From Brachycybe producta (taxonomy: Eukaryota > Arthropoda > Diplopoda > Playtdesmida > Andrognathidae), in the NCBI GenBank assembly GCA_036925085.1, contig JAUPFP010000015.1, positions 4,588,426-4,652,425 of the forward strand: 64,000 nt of DNA. Direction: 5' to 3'. The notes under the pieces were generated by a model that saw only the letters and a program-made list of their open reading frames with translations, had not been told where the DNA came from and did not search any database. Position numbers and translations under genes: made by a program. The stretch's first letter is position 1; each line of letters begins with the position of its first letter. Shown in pieces: positions 23,035 through 34,509 of the stretch.

Positions 23035-23827
23035 GGCAAGGACGTTAAGATTAAAACATGTGTAATTCATAGTCAATTGAAAGCACGGTTACAAAACATA
23101 AAACACACACACTTCTGCAACACATACACGCATCTACAACACAAACACACAAATTTAAATAAAATAAACACATAAACAAAACACGCACACACATCTAAAA
23201 GCACACGCACACAAATATATGTAGAGAGTTACGATTCACAGACGCATATGGAGGGACTGTGAAATATGTGAAGAAAGATTAGAGAATACAACACACACAC
23301 ACACACACACCATAGCCTCCTATAAACACACTAAGACATAAAAGTTCAAACAGAGGTCATGAAGAAAAAAAAAGGCAGACAACTGTTGAACACAAATAGA
23401 AAGAAAAGACAACCGAATACACATAACAGAGGACACAAGTAGAGACAGTAACAGAGATTGAAGAAACACTTCATAAGCTGAATATCAATTAATGTCGTTG
23501 ACTGGATCGTTCCATTCTATCTGTTTTAAAAAAATAAATAAAGATTAAGAAGACAAAACCGAAGAGAACAAAGCTGAGAACTGTTAATTCTAAGTTTGGA
23601 GCAAGAGAAGTCGATTCTTTCGTCAACGATTTCGCAACAATGGTATTTATATGTGGTCTTATTTACATATTTAATAAATATTTTTAATGTTTGCAAACTA
23701 ATAATGTGTTTCTTTTTTATCAAGAGTTTAAAAGGAAATGAAGCGACACGGTAAAAAGAACGGAAAACGGAAACTTTAGTCTTTTAATTAAATCTAAACA
23801 ATGATGTTTTCTTATTCGCTGTAACAG
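23035..23827. other. Region upstream of the first visible HDAC6 exon
   Basis: Contains (CA)n stretches at about 23103-23310 and a basic open stretch at about 23543-23597 (KKTKPKRTKLRTVNSK) that could be an N-terminal HDAC6 exon, since a phase-2 donor at 23598 would join 23828 in frame. The donor is weak, so this is only a candidate. Confidence 0.35.
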
Positions 23828-26800
23828 GACTGGGCTCGTTTTTGACGAGAGGATGGTCGAACACCATTGCCTCTTTGATCCAGACTATCCCGAGCGTCCC
23901 GAGAGATTCTCGCATTCGCTCGAAAGATGTAGAAACTACGGATTGGTCGAAAGATGCCAGTTGCTAGCCGTAAGTAACTACGTAAAAGTACGACCTTTTT
24001 TTTCTTTCGATTTTATAGTGGCGGCTTTTGTTTTTGTGATTTTCAGTCTCGGCCAGCAACGAAAGACGAACTATTACTTCAACACGAGTAAGAACTGGGA
24101 TATTTTGAAGAGGGTTTAATCTTAGATTAATTGATTCTTTCTTCTTATTTATAGCTCTGAATACATGGGATTTGTCGAAAGGACTAAAGACAGTTCCGAT
24201 AACGAACATCTGTCAAACTTATCGACAAAATTCGATGCCGTTTACTTCCATCCAGTAAGAAATAACTTGTTTCTTACGTAATCTATTTAGTAACATTCTA
24301 ATTTTTAGACGACCTATGATCTTTCGTTACTCTCAGCCGGATGTACGATCGATTTAGCAACCGACGTCGCATCCGGAAAAGTAAAAATATTTCTCTCAAA
24401 GGTCAAATGATTTTATAACTTGGTTAACTTTTGTTTATTTGAACGTTTCTTAGCTGAAAAATGGAATGGCCATCGTAAGGTAAACCTTTGTCTTTCATGT
24501 TTTAAAATGTAAATGGCGCCTCTCGAACTCTGATTATTCTGTCTTTCAGGTGGAAAATTAAGAGAAACTTGATTATTTTTTTTTTTTAAAAACGAGAAGG
24601 GTAGCTCAATGACTAGGGTGTTTTTGTATTGATATCTTTTAAAATAACCACATCAAGCTGACAAAATTGCAACATGAGTTCAAAGACAATAAACACAACA
24701 AAAACACCAGAAAAAGCAGTGTTTGAAAACAAAACAAAACTGAAACAACTGTCAGCAATACTTGGGACAAAACAAAATTTGTGACACAACACAAACAAAT
24801 TGGGTTTTAATTTTGTTTCTACGCAACTGTTCTATTGTTGTTTTAATACTAACTGTCCATATTGTACAGAAAAGAGTTTAAAGAATGTTGCATAGTACCG
24901 GCCAAAAGTCGAAACATATTTAAATGCTCTAAAAGCTCTTTAAAAAAAATGCCTCAGGAGCGCTCAACTGGGCCCAGAAGTCCCAAAACCCCAAGGATTC
25001 AAGAATTATAAAAATGGGTCAAAAAACAAGGCTATAGACTGCTTTTTTTCAAAAAACAGCCGAAAGTTACCGACTTGTGGCGGGACATGGAATTGTTTGT
25101 GAAATGGCAGACAAAACAAAAAAAAAACACAAAAGTCGCAGAGATGTTTTAGAATTGTCGCCATTTTGTCTCGAAACAACACTTGGGTTTCTGCTTTGTT
25201 TGTGTCGTCAGCGTCATGTCGTCCACGTCAGCCTGACGTGGATCCGGCCTTAATTTTTCTCCTGAAAGATAGAATAATCAGAGTTCGAAAATCAGCTGTT
25301 CGTAAAACATCTTAAACAAAAATTGGCTGAATTCTAACCTGTTTATTAAAAAAAAAAAACAGGCCTCCGGGTCATCATGCTCTCAAAGACAAAGCTTGCG
25401 GTTACTGTTACTTTAATAACGTTGCTATCGCGGCTAAACATATCCTCGATAATCTCGAGATGCGAAGGTTCGTTTTTTATTGTCTGTTCTTCTCAATGGG
25501 ATGTGAAATTAATTTGAAAACAATAAGGAATTTTGAATTTTTTAGAATTTTAATCGTCGATTGGGATGTACATCACGGACAAGCAACGCAATATGCATTT
25601 TACGATGATCCGAGGTGAATCACTTTTGCGATTAAGACATTAATCTCATTTTATCGTTCGCTTGGATCATCATTTTATTTTGTTTTTGTGTTTTTAAAGA
25701 GTGCTCTATTTTTCGATACACCGTTACGAAAACGGTGCAATGTGGCCAAATCTTAGAGAATCGAATTACGATTACATTGGAGTCGGAAAGGGAAAAGGAT
25801 TTAACATTAACGTCCCTCTGAATAAAGTAATTATCGTGCTGCGAATAAATCAGAAACAAACGTTTCTTTTTGAATTTGAACGATTGTAATTAATTCTCAA
25901 ATGAAAATTGCAGTTAATTAAACTAATTTAGCTGAATTCCACTGTGTCGTAACTACGACCGATGTCGTTGTAGTTTAAAGTAAAGTCATTTTCCCCGAAC
26001 ATTGTTATTTTAGTTCAATACAAAACACATTGCAATTGTTATTGGGTTTTTTATATCTTCTGGTTTTGACTCGATGCATTTCGCATGCGGCAATTGGACT
26101 CTTGTCCATCTGCCACAGGCCTTCTTGGCTTCAAATTCAAACTTCAAAACAGAATAAAAATTGTTTCTGAGTATTTTCGAAAAGTAACTAGAAATGTATT
26201 GTTTTAATTTTAAAGATCGGATTGGGAAACAGTGAATATCTGGCAATCTTTCAACAGATATTGATGCCGATTGCATACGAGGTAATTAAAAAAATGCATC
26301 TCACAATACAAGGCTCTCAACTAATCGTTGTTAAATAAACAGTTTTCTCCCGAACTGGTTATTGTCTCTGCCGGTTACGATGCAGCAATCGGATGCCAAG
26401 AGGTTCATTATTAATTTTGTTTTTCTTTTTCCCTTTTTTTCTTTCTTTCTCGTTTTCTTTCTTTTTTCCCCGCATCCTTTTGAAACATTAAATGAAATAA
26501 TTGGGGAAAGTTTTCACCTGAACTGATTTTTGTTTCGGCCGGGTTTGATTCTGCTTTTGGTGACGAAAAGGTAAATTAAATGTCGAAAATCATCTTACGG
26601 CCATATCTTCGAAAACGTTGCTTTTGGGAGGGGCGAGGGGTGATGTCCAGACTAGAACAGAACAACCAAAAGAACATGTTTGTAAAAACATTCCCAACCA
26701 TGTTCGTTGTTCTGTTCGCTTTGGTGGAGTGTCCAAACTTGAACAGAACGTGTTCAAAACTTGTTCCCAGTTGGTAACCTCATAATAGCCAATGACTGGA

Positions 26801-29800
26801 TGTTCTGGGGAAATGTTCGCCAAGCCATCCAAACTACTCCTGGCCCGAACACGAACATCCTCGAAGTGACGGTCAAAAACCGACAACTGGTGGATCGGGG
26901 CCGTACAGAACAATGAACAAATTTTGTTACAGGGAACTGTTCGGGGAAAACCATCCACACACTTCGCTGTTCTGTAGTCTGGACCCACATTAAGATTATT
27001 TTAAGGTGTCAATGCCTCCTGAACTATTATTCCGTCTTTCAGACACAAAATAAAGAGAAACTTGAATGTATTTTAGAAAATAGAACGACAGCTCAATCAC
27101 TTAGGGGTACACTTTGATGTTGATATATTTCAAAATGCACTTTTTATGCGAGTTTGAAAATGACCCAAGTTTAAACAGTTGATAATTTTTAATTTTTGTC
27201 TATAATTAGTTTATTTTTATACTTTTAAGTGATTTAGCTACCCTTCTAGTTTCTAAAACACTTTCTAGTTTCACCTAATTTTGCTTCTGTAAGACAGAAT
27301 AATCAAGAGTTTGAAAATTAGCTGTTCATAAACCATCTTATGACAAAGCGAAACCGAAAAACTCTTCATAGACTCGCTGTAGAGTTTCGTCTTACGTCAT
27401 AATTTAAGTTTAACTTTATTCAAAGCAACGTTTTTGAATATATACAGGTTAAATGTCCATAACACACAACATCGTTTCTCCTTTTTTCACCCCATTTTCC
27501 TCTTATGTTTTCTCTCTTTTTTCGATACTTCGAATGATAATCAATTGATTATTAATTAATATTCGTAATTTAAGGGTGAAATGGAAGTTACTCCTGCTTG
27601 TTACGCACATCTTACTTCAATGTTGATGTCCTTGGCTAACGGAAAGATCTGTGTCATATTAGAAGTATGGATTAATTCTAATCATCAGAGAGAGATGGTC
27701 TTCGTGTTTTCGAAGATCTCGCACGAGTCAAATCGTTTCTTTTTTTTAGGGTGGATATTGTCTGAAATCACTGTCCGAAGGAGTGGCGCTAACTCTTCGA
27801 ACTCTTTTGGGAGATCCGTGTCCAGCGATCGGACCAACTGCGGAACCTGATCTGAGGCACTCGGTTCTTTTTTCTAAAGTCGTAATCACCGCAATTAATC
27901 TACCAATGTCTATCTCTGAACAGTGCCGTCGAAACTATCTTGAACGTCATCTATGCTCAAAAACCTTTCTGGAAATGCCTTCAGTTTCAAGGGACAACAA
28001 CGGTTCAGTCCGATACCGATAATGTCGACAATGATACCGTTTCAAAGAAGGTCGACATACTTCAAGATAACGACTGGACAAAGTAAATCCACGTTTTACC
28101 CTTTCTAAAAAAATACTAATCTCAGAGTTTGAACTCTTTTTAGCCACAACCCGACAATCGAATACGTGGGAATCGCACCCGAAGAACCGTTTCCCATATC
28201 TGGGTTTTACCCCGTTCAATCTGATGAAGTCAAGATGGAATTATCGAGAAAAATCGATGAATTGATCGCAAAAACCGATCTGAAATATCCAGATCAGAGA
28301 ACTTGTTTTGTATACGATAAGAAAATGGCGTTACACAGAAACTTACAAGAATTGTACGTGAATGTTAGTTTACAGTTTCTGTAACAATCGTTTGACAAAA
28401 TCAGATAATGGATAAATTTCGTTCTTACCTTTTTTTTTTTTCTCTTCTTCTTCTAACCGATAGTCATCCAGAAAAACCCGAACGTTTGATGGCCATTTTG
28501 ACTCGTCTGGAAGATGCGGGACTTTTGGAAAGATGCAAACTCTTAGAGGTGAATTGATAGCAAATGTTTATCCCACCCGGATGTGGTCAAAGGTCGAACT
28601 TACGACTTTTCCTTTCCATTTTTACAGTCACGGATTGCAACCGAAGACGAACTGGAAATGATTCACTGGTTATTGACTTAATAGTCGTTACTTATTTTTT
28701 TTTTTAAACACGATCTTTACTGTGGTTCAGCAGTAATTCTTATTCGTAACAAAGTTGACGTAAACTTTCGAACTTTCATTATTCCTGTCTATCAGAAGAG
28801 AGAAATTAGGAGAAACTAGTAAGTGTTTTAGAAACTAGAAGGGTAGCTCAATCATTTAAGGGTAATTTTCATGTCGATATCTTTAAAAATAAGCCTTTCA
28901 TGGCAGTTTGAAACAAATATTTTTAATTTTTTGTCCATAAATAATTTACTTTATAAGATATCAACATGAAAATATTATTAAGTGATTGAGCAATCGCGTT
29001 CTAGTTTCTAACACACTTTTAATTTCTCCTTTTGTGTTGCTCCCGAATTCGTAAAACATGAATTACGTACATTTCTGTTTGAATTGTGTTAGTAAATCTA
29101 GCAGCCTCCCTAAGGGATCCAAAAAGTGATTCAGCATGTGGCCGAAACCGACCACTCGCGTCGACTGCCAGCAGTGGTCCTAGTGAAGTCGAATGACATA
29201 CAAAAAGTGGTCGTATAAAGTCGATTGGAGTGGTCAGTTTCGGTGACACGCCAACCACTCTTTGCAGTATATATTTCGACCACTGAAAGTCGCTCGTCTG
29301 TGAGCGCCATCAACTCAACTTAATCAAAATCGAATTTCTCATTGTTTTTTTTTGTAAAAAAAAAAAACGTAGCAAGGAACACGTTCAAGAGATGAAAGAA
29401 ACCGAGACGATGAAACCTCGCGACTTACTCAAAGTGGCCGAGAAGTTCCGTTCTATCTACTTGTGTCATGATTCTTATAACAGTTCTCTGTTGGCTGCTG
29501 GTTGTGTCCTACAAGTTGTAGATGAAGTTCTATCTGGCCGCGTACGTCAAACAAACACGAAATTAACGCTTCACAAAACAACAACAATAATAATGAAGAT
29601 ATTTCGTTATCGGGGGTTTCCGATAGTGTCGTAACGGAGCTGCTGCCATTCGTCCTCCGGGACACCACGCAGAGAACGACGAAGCTTGCGGGTTCTGTAT
29701 TTTCAACAACGTTGCCATCGCAGCCAAATATGCGTTACAAAAACACGGACTTCAAAAGTCAGTTTTTTGTGTTACTTGATTGTTTTTAGTTTCCAATTAT

Positions 29801-32517
29801 TGATGCCGACATCTTGTTTTACGCTTTAGGATTCTGATTCTGGATTGGGATGTTCATCATGGTAATGGAATTCAAAACTCATTTTACGACGATCCTCGGT
29901 ACGGTATCGATTTAGCGTTTCTGTTCGAAAATAAAACGACAACAAAAAACGGAAAAATTAATAGAAATACTTTTAAAAATTAAAACAGGGTCTTGTATAT
30001 TTCCATCCATCGGTACAATAACGGAGGATTTTTTCCATCGTCGAAAGATGCTAATTATAACTACATTGGAAGCGGAAAAGGCGAGGGATACAATGTTAAC
30101 ATACCGTGGAACACTGTAATAACTTTGTTTTCGTCTTTATTCGCTTCTGCCGCGTTTAAGTCTATTGAGGCTTCTGTGCGATTTTGGCGTCCCCTAATGT
30201 TTGACAATTTTTTTGTATCCATCTGCATTTTAGACGGGACTTGGAGATGCAGACTACTTGGCTGCATTCACAAATGTCGTTATGCCGATCGCTTACCAGT
30301 ACGAGCCCCAACTGGTTCTAATCTCTGCCGGTTTCGATGCTGCGAGAGGCGATTTTCTCGTAAATTCTATTCTCACGATTCTAAATCGTCATCACTAAAA
30401 ATCTAGTTCTAAATATTTCAGGGTAACTGCAAAGTGAGTCCCGAAGGATACGCAACCATGACGCAACTACTGTGCGGACTTGCCAACGGAAAAGTCATTT
30501 TAACATTAGAGGTTGGTGGTTTCACGATTTGAAAATTGAAAGAATTCACTTTCTAAACGATAAAAATGTTCTTTTTGTTTCTATTAACAACTGTGGAACA
30601 AAAAAAAAAACACAGGGTGGTTACAACTTAAGATCGTTGTCCACGTCATTCGCAATGTGCGTTAAGGTTCTTTTGGGCGATTCTTTTATTGGCCCATCTC
30701 CTGGACTTAGCCCATGTCCAAGGTATCGATCGAACCGTACGTTCGAGGGTTACTGATCAGAAATAAACTCTCTTTTCAATTTAGTGCCGTCCAATCGATA
30801 ACAAATGTAATTTCTGCTCATAAAAAGTTCTGGTCTTGCCTTAAATATCAAGGTATAAAATATTACTCTTACGTTCGCACAGAAACACACGAGAAAAAGA
30901 AATAACTTTGTTATTTTCTTACTCGTTAGTCAATTTACCCGCCTTAAAAGTAGAAAAGGAAGAAGACAAAAACGTCATGGAATTGGTCGAAGGAGCCGTT
31001 GGTGGCGCAGGCGGCGGAGATACAATTAGGTATACAGAGAAATGGTTCCCATGTATTTGCTTCGTTAATTGTACGTAACAACTAATAGTTACAATTTATT
31101 GTTTCTAGTAACTTGGCTGACGATCTCATACAATTAAAGATAACAAGTAAGAATCACACACTTTGTTCATATCTCGTTTTACCCTCGCTTAGAGCCATAA
31201 CTTACAAAGATTTTTACATTGAAATCTTAGAAAAATAACTTTTTAAGAGAATTTCATATTCAAAAATATTTTATTTTTTTACTAATAGTGTCGATGGAAG
31301 ACGATTACGAAGGCTTCAGCTCGTACGCTGTCATTCCAAAAACAGATTGCCTCCATTTGAAGTCCGTTCGTCGTATATTCGAAACATTCGACTTGAACTT
31401 TGCAACAACGAAATGCGTTCGGTGCAATGATACGCAAGAGAACTGGATTTGCCTTTCATGTCATGAGGTTAATCATAATTACTCATAAATTCGTAATCAG
31501 TTTCAACGTTCGTCTTCATCGTCGACAACTTGTTGCTAAAATAAGATTTTGCGATGACTCTTCTTTAGAGATTTCTTGCATTTTTTATGGGGTTTATCTT
31601 TTTATTTGCATAAAATGCATTATTTATGCAAGCAATTTTCGCATTTTTGGCATTAGGATCATATAGGCCTATAGATTAACATATATCAGTTTAAGGTGTG
31701 ACCGGGGCGCTACCTTCGCTACGTGTCTTCATATGGCCACATATCGAAGAAATCCTTTTTTGTGACGATCACAGTTTTAAAAAGCCCGATTTTTGGTTTT
31801 TGTTTGTTATCGGCGTTTTAAAACTGCTATTAAATAATTATTTCCGAACAGAGATCGTCACAAAAAAAGGTTCACTCGATTCATTTATTCATCAAGTTTC
31901 GAAAAGACAATGAGTTTTGTTTAAAAAAAGGCTTTTAAGAAACTAAATCCAGGTACGGGTAAATTCGCTTCTTGAACTTAGCCACTTCCACAGACATGTA
32001 CAGGCGTGGCCACACATGAATTCACGTAACTTCATCTAGTGGCATCATTTGTAATTAATTTTAATAAAAATCTATTGGTCACACCTTAAAGTTTATAAAA
32101 TATTAGCCACCAAATCGTGTAGTACCTTAAAAACTTTTGAAATTCTAGTCGTTAAAAGTTGTCTGTCCGATTGTCTACGATAAAAACGAGCAGTAAAAAA
32201 ATCTCTTCAAATTGCTACGATTATAGATATTTTGCGGCCGCTACATAAACGGACACATGGTGGAGCATTACGAGGGATCGAACTGGGCTCATTGCGTGGC
32301 TCTCAGCTTATCCGATTTGTCCGCTTGGTGTTACGTTTGCGATTCGTACATTCACGACGAAGTACGTATTTGTCTCTCGTATTTAAATATTTATATATGC
32401 AAATAATAGTGTCATTTTCATAATAATTCTTAACAGAACATCTTAACACCAATCAAGGAAGTTCTACATGAAAAGAAGTTCGGACATCTTCCACCGAGAC
32501 ATGCAACTACATCCTGA
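23828..32517 (+). CDS. HDAC6: Histone deacetylase 6 (two deacetylase domains plus ZnF-UBP), 5' end incomplete
   Basis: At least 29 phase-consistent exons (~973 aa): 23828-23969, 24047-24087, 24155-24254, 24309-24380, 24454-24479, 25363-25467, 25546-25614, 25700-25826, 26216-26281, 26343-26402 or 26511-26570, 27575-27664, 27750-27856, 27924-28082, 28144-28353, 28464-28548, 28628-28668, 29373-29541, 29627-29757, 29830-29898, 29989-30115, 30234-30359, 30422-30511, 30616-30722, 30785-30852, 30930-31029, 31109-31146, 31289-31467, 32227-32361, 32437-32517. Domain 1 shows [27 protein letters not shown](Y/F)D and EGGY. Domain 2 shows [35 protein letters not shown] and GGYN. The zinc ligands and catalytic Tyr are therefore present in both. 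The C-terminal ZnF-UBP ([28 protein letters not shown]) binds ubiquitin C-termini. HDAC6 deacetylates tubulin and other cytoplasmic proteins (family knowledge). The N-terminal exon(s) before TGLVFDERM were not located. Confidence 0.95.
24515..25316. mobile_element. Dominant-family MITE split by an insertion, in HDAC6 intron 5
   Basis: The left half (CTGATTATTCTGTCTTTCAGG, 24529-24549) and right half (CTCCTGAAAGATAGAATAATC, near 25260) are mirrored ends of one element, separated by about 650 bases of unrelated, partly palindromic DNA (for example GTCGTCAGCGTCATGTCGTC near 25206). Confidence 0.6.
26343..26402 (+). CDS. HDAC6: HDAC6 alternative exon, version a
   Basis: A 60-nt, phase-0 exon encoding [20 protein letters not shown], bounded by AACAG| and |GTTCAT. 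It carries the domain-1 Asp of the SAG-x-D zinc-ligand motif. The following exon starts GEMEVTP, as in other HDAC6 proteins. Version b, 108 bases downstream, has the same length and phase. Confidence 0.85.
26511..26570 (+). CDS. HDAC6: HDAC6 alternative exon, version b
   Basis: A 60-nt, phase-0 exon encoding [20 protein letters not shown], bounded by GGAAAG| and |GTAAAT. It is clearly homologous to version a and nearer the usual family sequence (SAGFD...GD.KGEM). Using both in one transcript would keep the frame but duplicate a core strand-loop of the enzyme, so mutually exclusive use is inferred. A long pyrimidine tract (about 26415-26470) lies some 40 bases from the AG. Confidence 0.8.
26641..26990. 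mobile_element. Inverted-repeat element in the HDAC6 intron after the alternative exons
   Basis: TGTCCAGACTAGAACAGAAC at the left is mirrored near the right end (GCTGTTCTGTAGTCTGGAC). GAACATG/GTTCTG motifs recur inside. Overlapping frames are symmetry products. Confidence 0.75.
27002..27341. mobile_element. Dominant-family MITE in an HDAC6 intron
   Basis: A well-preserved copy: TTCCGTCTTTCAGACACAAA, AAACTTGAATGTATTTTAGA and AGCTCAATCACTTA on the left, mirrored by TAAGTGATTTAGCTACCCTT and AAGACAGAATAATCAAGAG on the right. Confidence 0.8.
28765..29052. mobile_element. Dominant-family MITE in an HDAC6 intron
   Basis: TTAGGAGAAACTAGTAAGTG and AGAAGGGTAGCTCAATCATT are mirrored by AAGTGATTGAGCAATC and CACTTTTAATTTCTCC. 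It is followed in the same intron by a satellite-related inverted repeat. Confidence 0.75.
29115..29300. repeat. Diverged relative of the satellite monomer, in an HDAC6 intron
   Basis: Carries GGCCGAAACCGACCACTCG, GTCGACTGCCAGCAGTGGTC and AAAAAGTGGTCGTATAAAG, then mirrored GTGGTCAGTTTCGG and TTTCGACCACTGAAAGTCG. The words are shared with the 2961-5365 array, but the copy is not tandem. Confidence 0.55.
31690..32090. mobile_element. 400-bp inverted-repeat element in the last HDAC6 introns
   Basis: TTTAAGGTGTGACC at the left is exactly mirrored by GGTCACACCTTAAA at the right. An inner pair (CTTTTTTTGTGACGATC and GATCGTCACAAAAAAAGG) lies at about 31751 and 31853. It sits between the two ZnF-UBP exons. 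Confidence 0.85.
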
Positions 32518-32763
32518 TTCCCATGAATGTCGCTAATTCTTTTGTTTTCATTTCATATTACTTTTATATCTCTGTTTTATTGTGTGTTTTTTTTGTATAT
32601 TCTCGAACGTGTTTTATATTATACGAAACTAAACAACAAGCAAACTGTTGTAAATAAGTTGTTTCTTAATCGGAAACATTTCACTTCAGAGTTTAATGTT
32701 TCAATGTATTTAATCACTTTTATCAATTATAGATTTTCAACAAAAACACATTCAGTAATGTCT

Positions 32764-33692
32764 TAAGGTCGATTCACATTGCTCAACAATTTGTTCCAAA
32801 AGTGTAGTGCAACGCCACACAACACCAATTACAGCATGTGAGATGCCTTTATGAATGATTATTACTTTTGTTACATTGGTAGAAGAAGCATTGTAGGAGG
32901 CTAGTTGTTTCTACCAACATCAACACTTGTAGAGAACAACACAAAAAATGGAAGCATCATAGAGAGTATACTTGAGTCGATCTCCGAACTGAAAGGAGCA
33001 TGTCACTCCTGCAGCGAGATCTTGTTTCTCACCTCGTTTTCAGTTGTCTGCTGCTCCTGAACATCATTTTGGTTGTAACCTGTAAGTACTGTACTGTTTT
33101 GCGGCTAAAAATCCAGGATAACTCTTAGTTAAGTGATGTTTACCTCTGGGATAAGAATACTAGCCTCTAAACAAGTCTTCTAGATTAAAAAATAATTTTT
33201 TTTCTCCTTAATGACTGACATCCTCAAACACTTTGTACCAAATATCATCAAACAACCTATGGTTACTTGTTATTTTCACATTCACCGAAAGGCCACATGG
33301 GCGAATGAATTACTTTTGACCACTTTTTCGACTACAAAATGTAGTCTAGTTTATGCCCCAAACAGACTACTTCGGCCATTGGCATACGAACTACATTTGG
33401 ACCACATTCTAACCACCGCAGTGGGTTCAAAGTGGTCGGTTTTCGCGACAACCCTATCTTCATTTTGTAATTGACAAGTGGTATACGTACCAAGGGCTTA
33501 ATACAGAATTCTATTTTATTTGTCAAGAATTCGTTCTAACCAACAGAAGAAGTGCATCTTATAATTAAGGTTGACACACCAAATTGTCGACCACAATTTA
33601 GCCTGAATCTTCGAATGTACATTTTTATATTGCACACTACATATTATGCAACAGTGCACTACAATTAGTTGAGTAATGTGAATCCACTTTTA
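32764..33692. mobile_element. ~930-bp element with terminal inverted repeats and a nested satellite relative
   Basis: TAAGGTCGATTCACATTGCTCAAC at the left matches the complement of the right end (GTTGAGTAATGTGAATCCAC). Inside, about 33310-33480 has GACTACAAAATGTAGTC, CAAACAGACTAC and CAAAGTGGTCGGTTTTCG, words related to the satellite array. No transposase frame seen. Confidence 0.7.
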
Positions 33693-33879
33693 CAAATCAA
33701 TTTTTGTTTCTAATTTAAAGTCATGTTTTTAATTTGAAAACTTGAAACTTTTGTTCTATAAACATCGATCAACAATTAAGAGGTTGTTTTTCCAAATTTA
33801 AGTGTGTGTGTGATCGGTTCGTTAACTTCAGATAAATTGTATAAATAAACAGTTCCAGAGGGGGGTCTGTGACAATTGC

Positions 33880-34045
33880 CATACAAACAGTTGCCCTAGT
33901 GACATCTGCCCTAAAAAATATTTGCTCTCGAACCATTTGCCCTAAAGGGACAGCAAATGTCCTTTTAGGGAAAATAGTTTCAGGGCAATTGGGATTACGG
34001 CAATCTTCCCTTTAGGGCAAATGACTTTAGGGCAAATGTACGCAG
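33880..34045. repeat. Cluster of TTTGCCCTAAA motifs in both orientations
   Basis: At least six copies of TTTGCCCTAAA or its complement TTTAGGGCAAATG occur in ~160 bases, arranged as an imperfect inverted repeat. This is non-coding spacer upstream of the glycosyltransferase gene. Confidence 0.65.
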
Positions 34046-34509
34046 ATGCGCGTGCATGCCCCTTGATCGATACACGAGAAGAACTTCGAACTTTTTAACT
34101 AGTTCTGCGCAAATCCCCGACACATTGAATTTAGAGGTTTCACCAAATTTATGGCCATTTTTTCTCGTGATCAACTTCAAGACTCTTCTTTTACATTGCG
34201 CAAGAACCACTTATATTTTCTGATACTGTAGATTTTGAAGTCTGTCCATTGCCATTAACTGTCCAACTAAATCAATAAGTGTTATAATTGATAACTTCTG
34301 ATAAATTACTGACGTATAATTATTGCAGCAACAACTACAACCGAATTTATCATTTACGATTGCATTTCGTAAAAAAACGACATGAACTCATATAAAGAAT
34401 TTCTTTTCTCGTTAAGTTTTTAGTTATATTCTGGTTAAAACGGGATTACTTTTTTTTTCTCTCTCAAAATAAATACAGAACTTAAAAGTTGTCCGTCTCT
34501 TCATCAAAA

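Noticed and set aside
23543-23660. Basic open stretch as a certain HDAC6 N-terminal exon
   Set aside because: Only a weak donor gives the right phase and no start Met or strong acceptor is visible, so it is kept as a candidate only.
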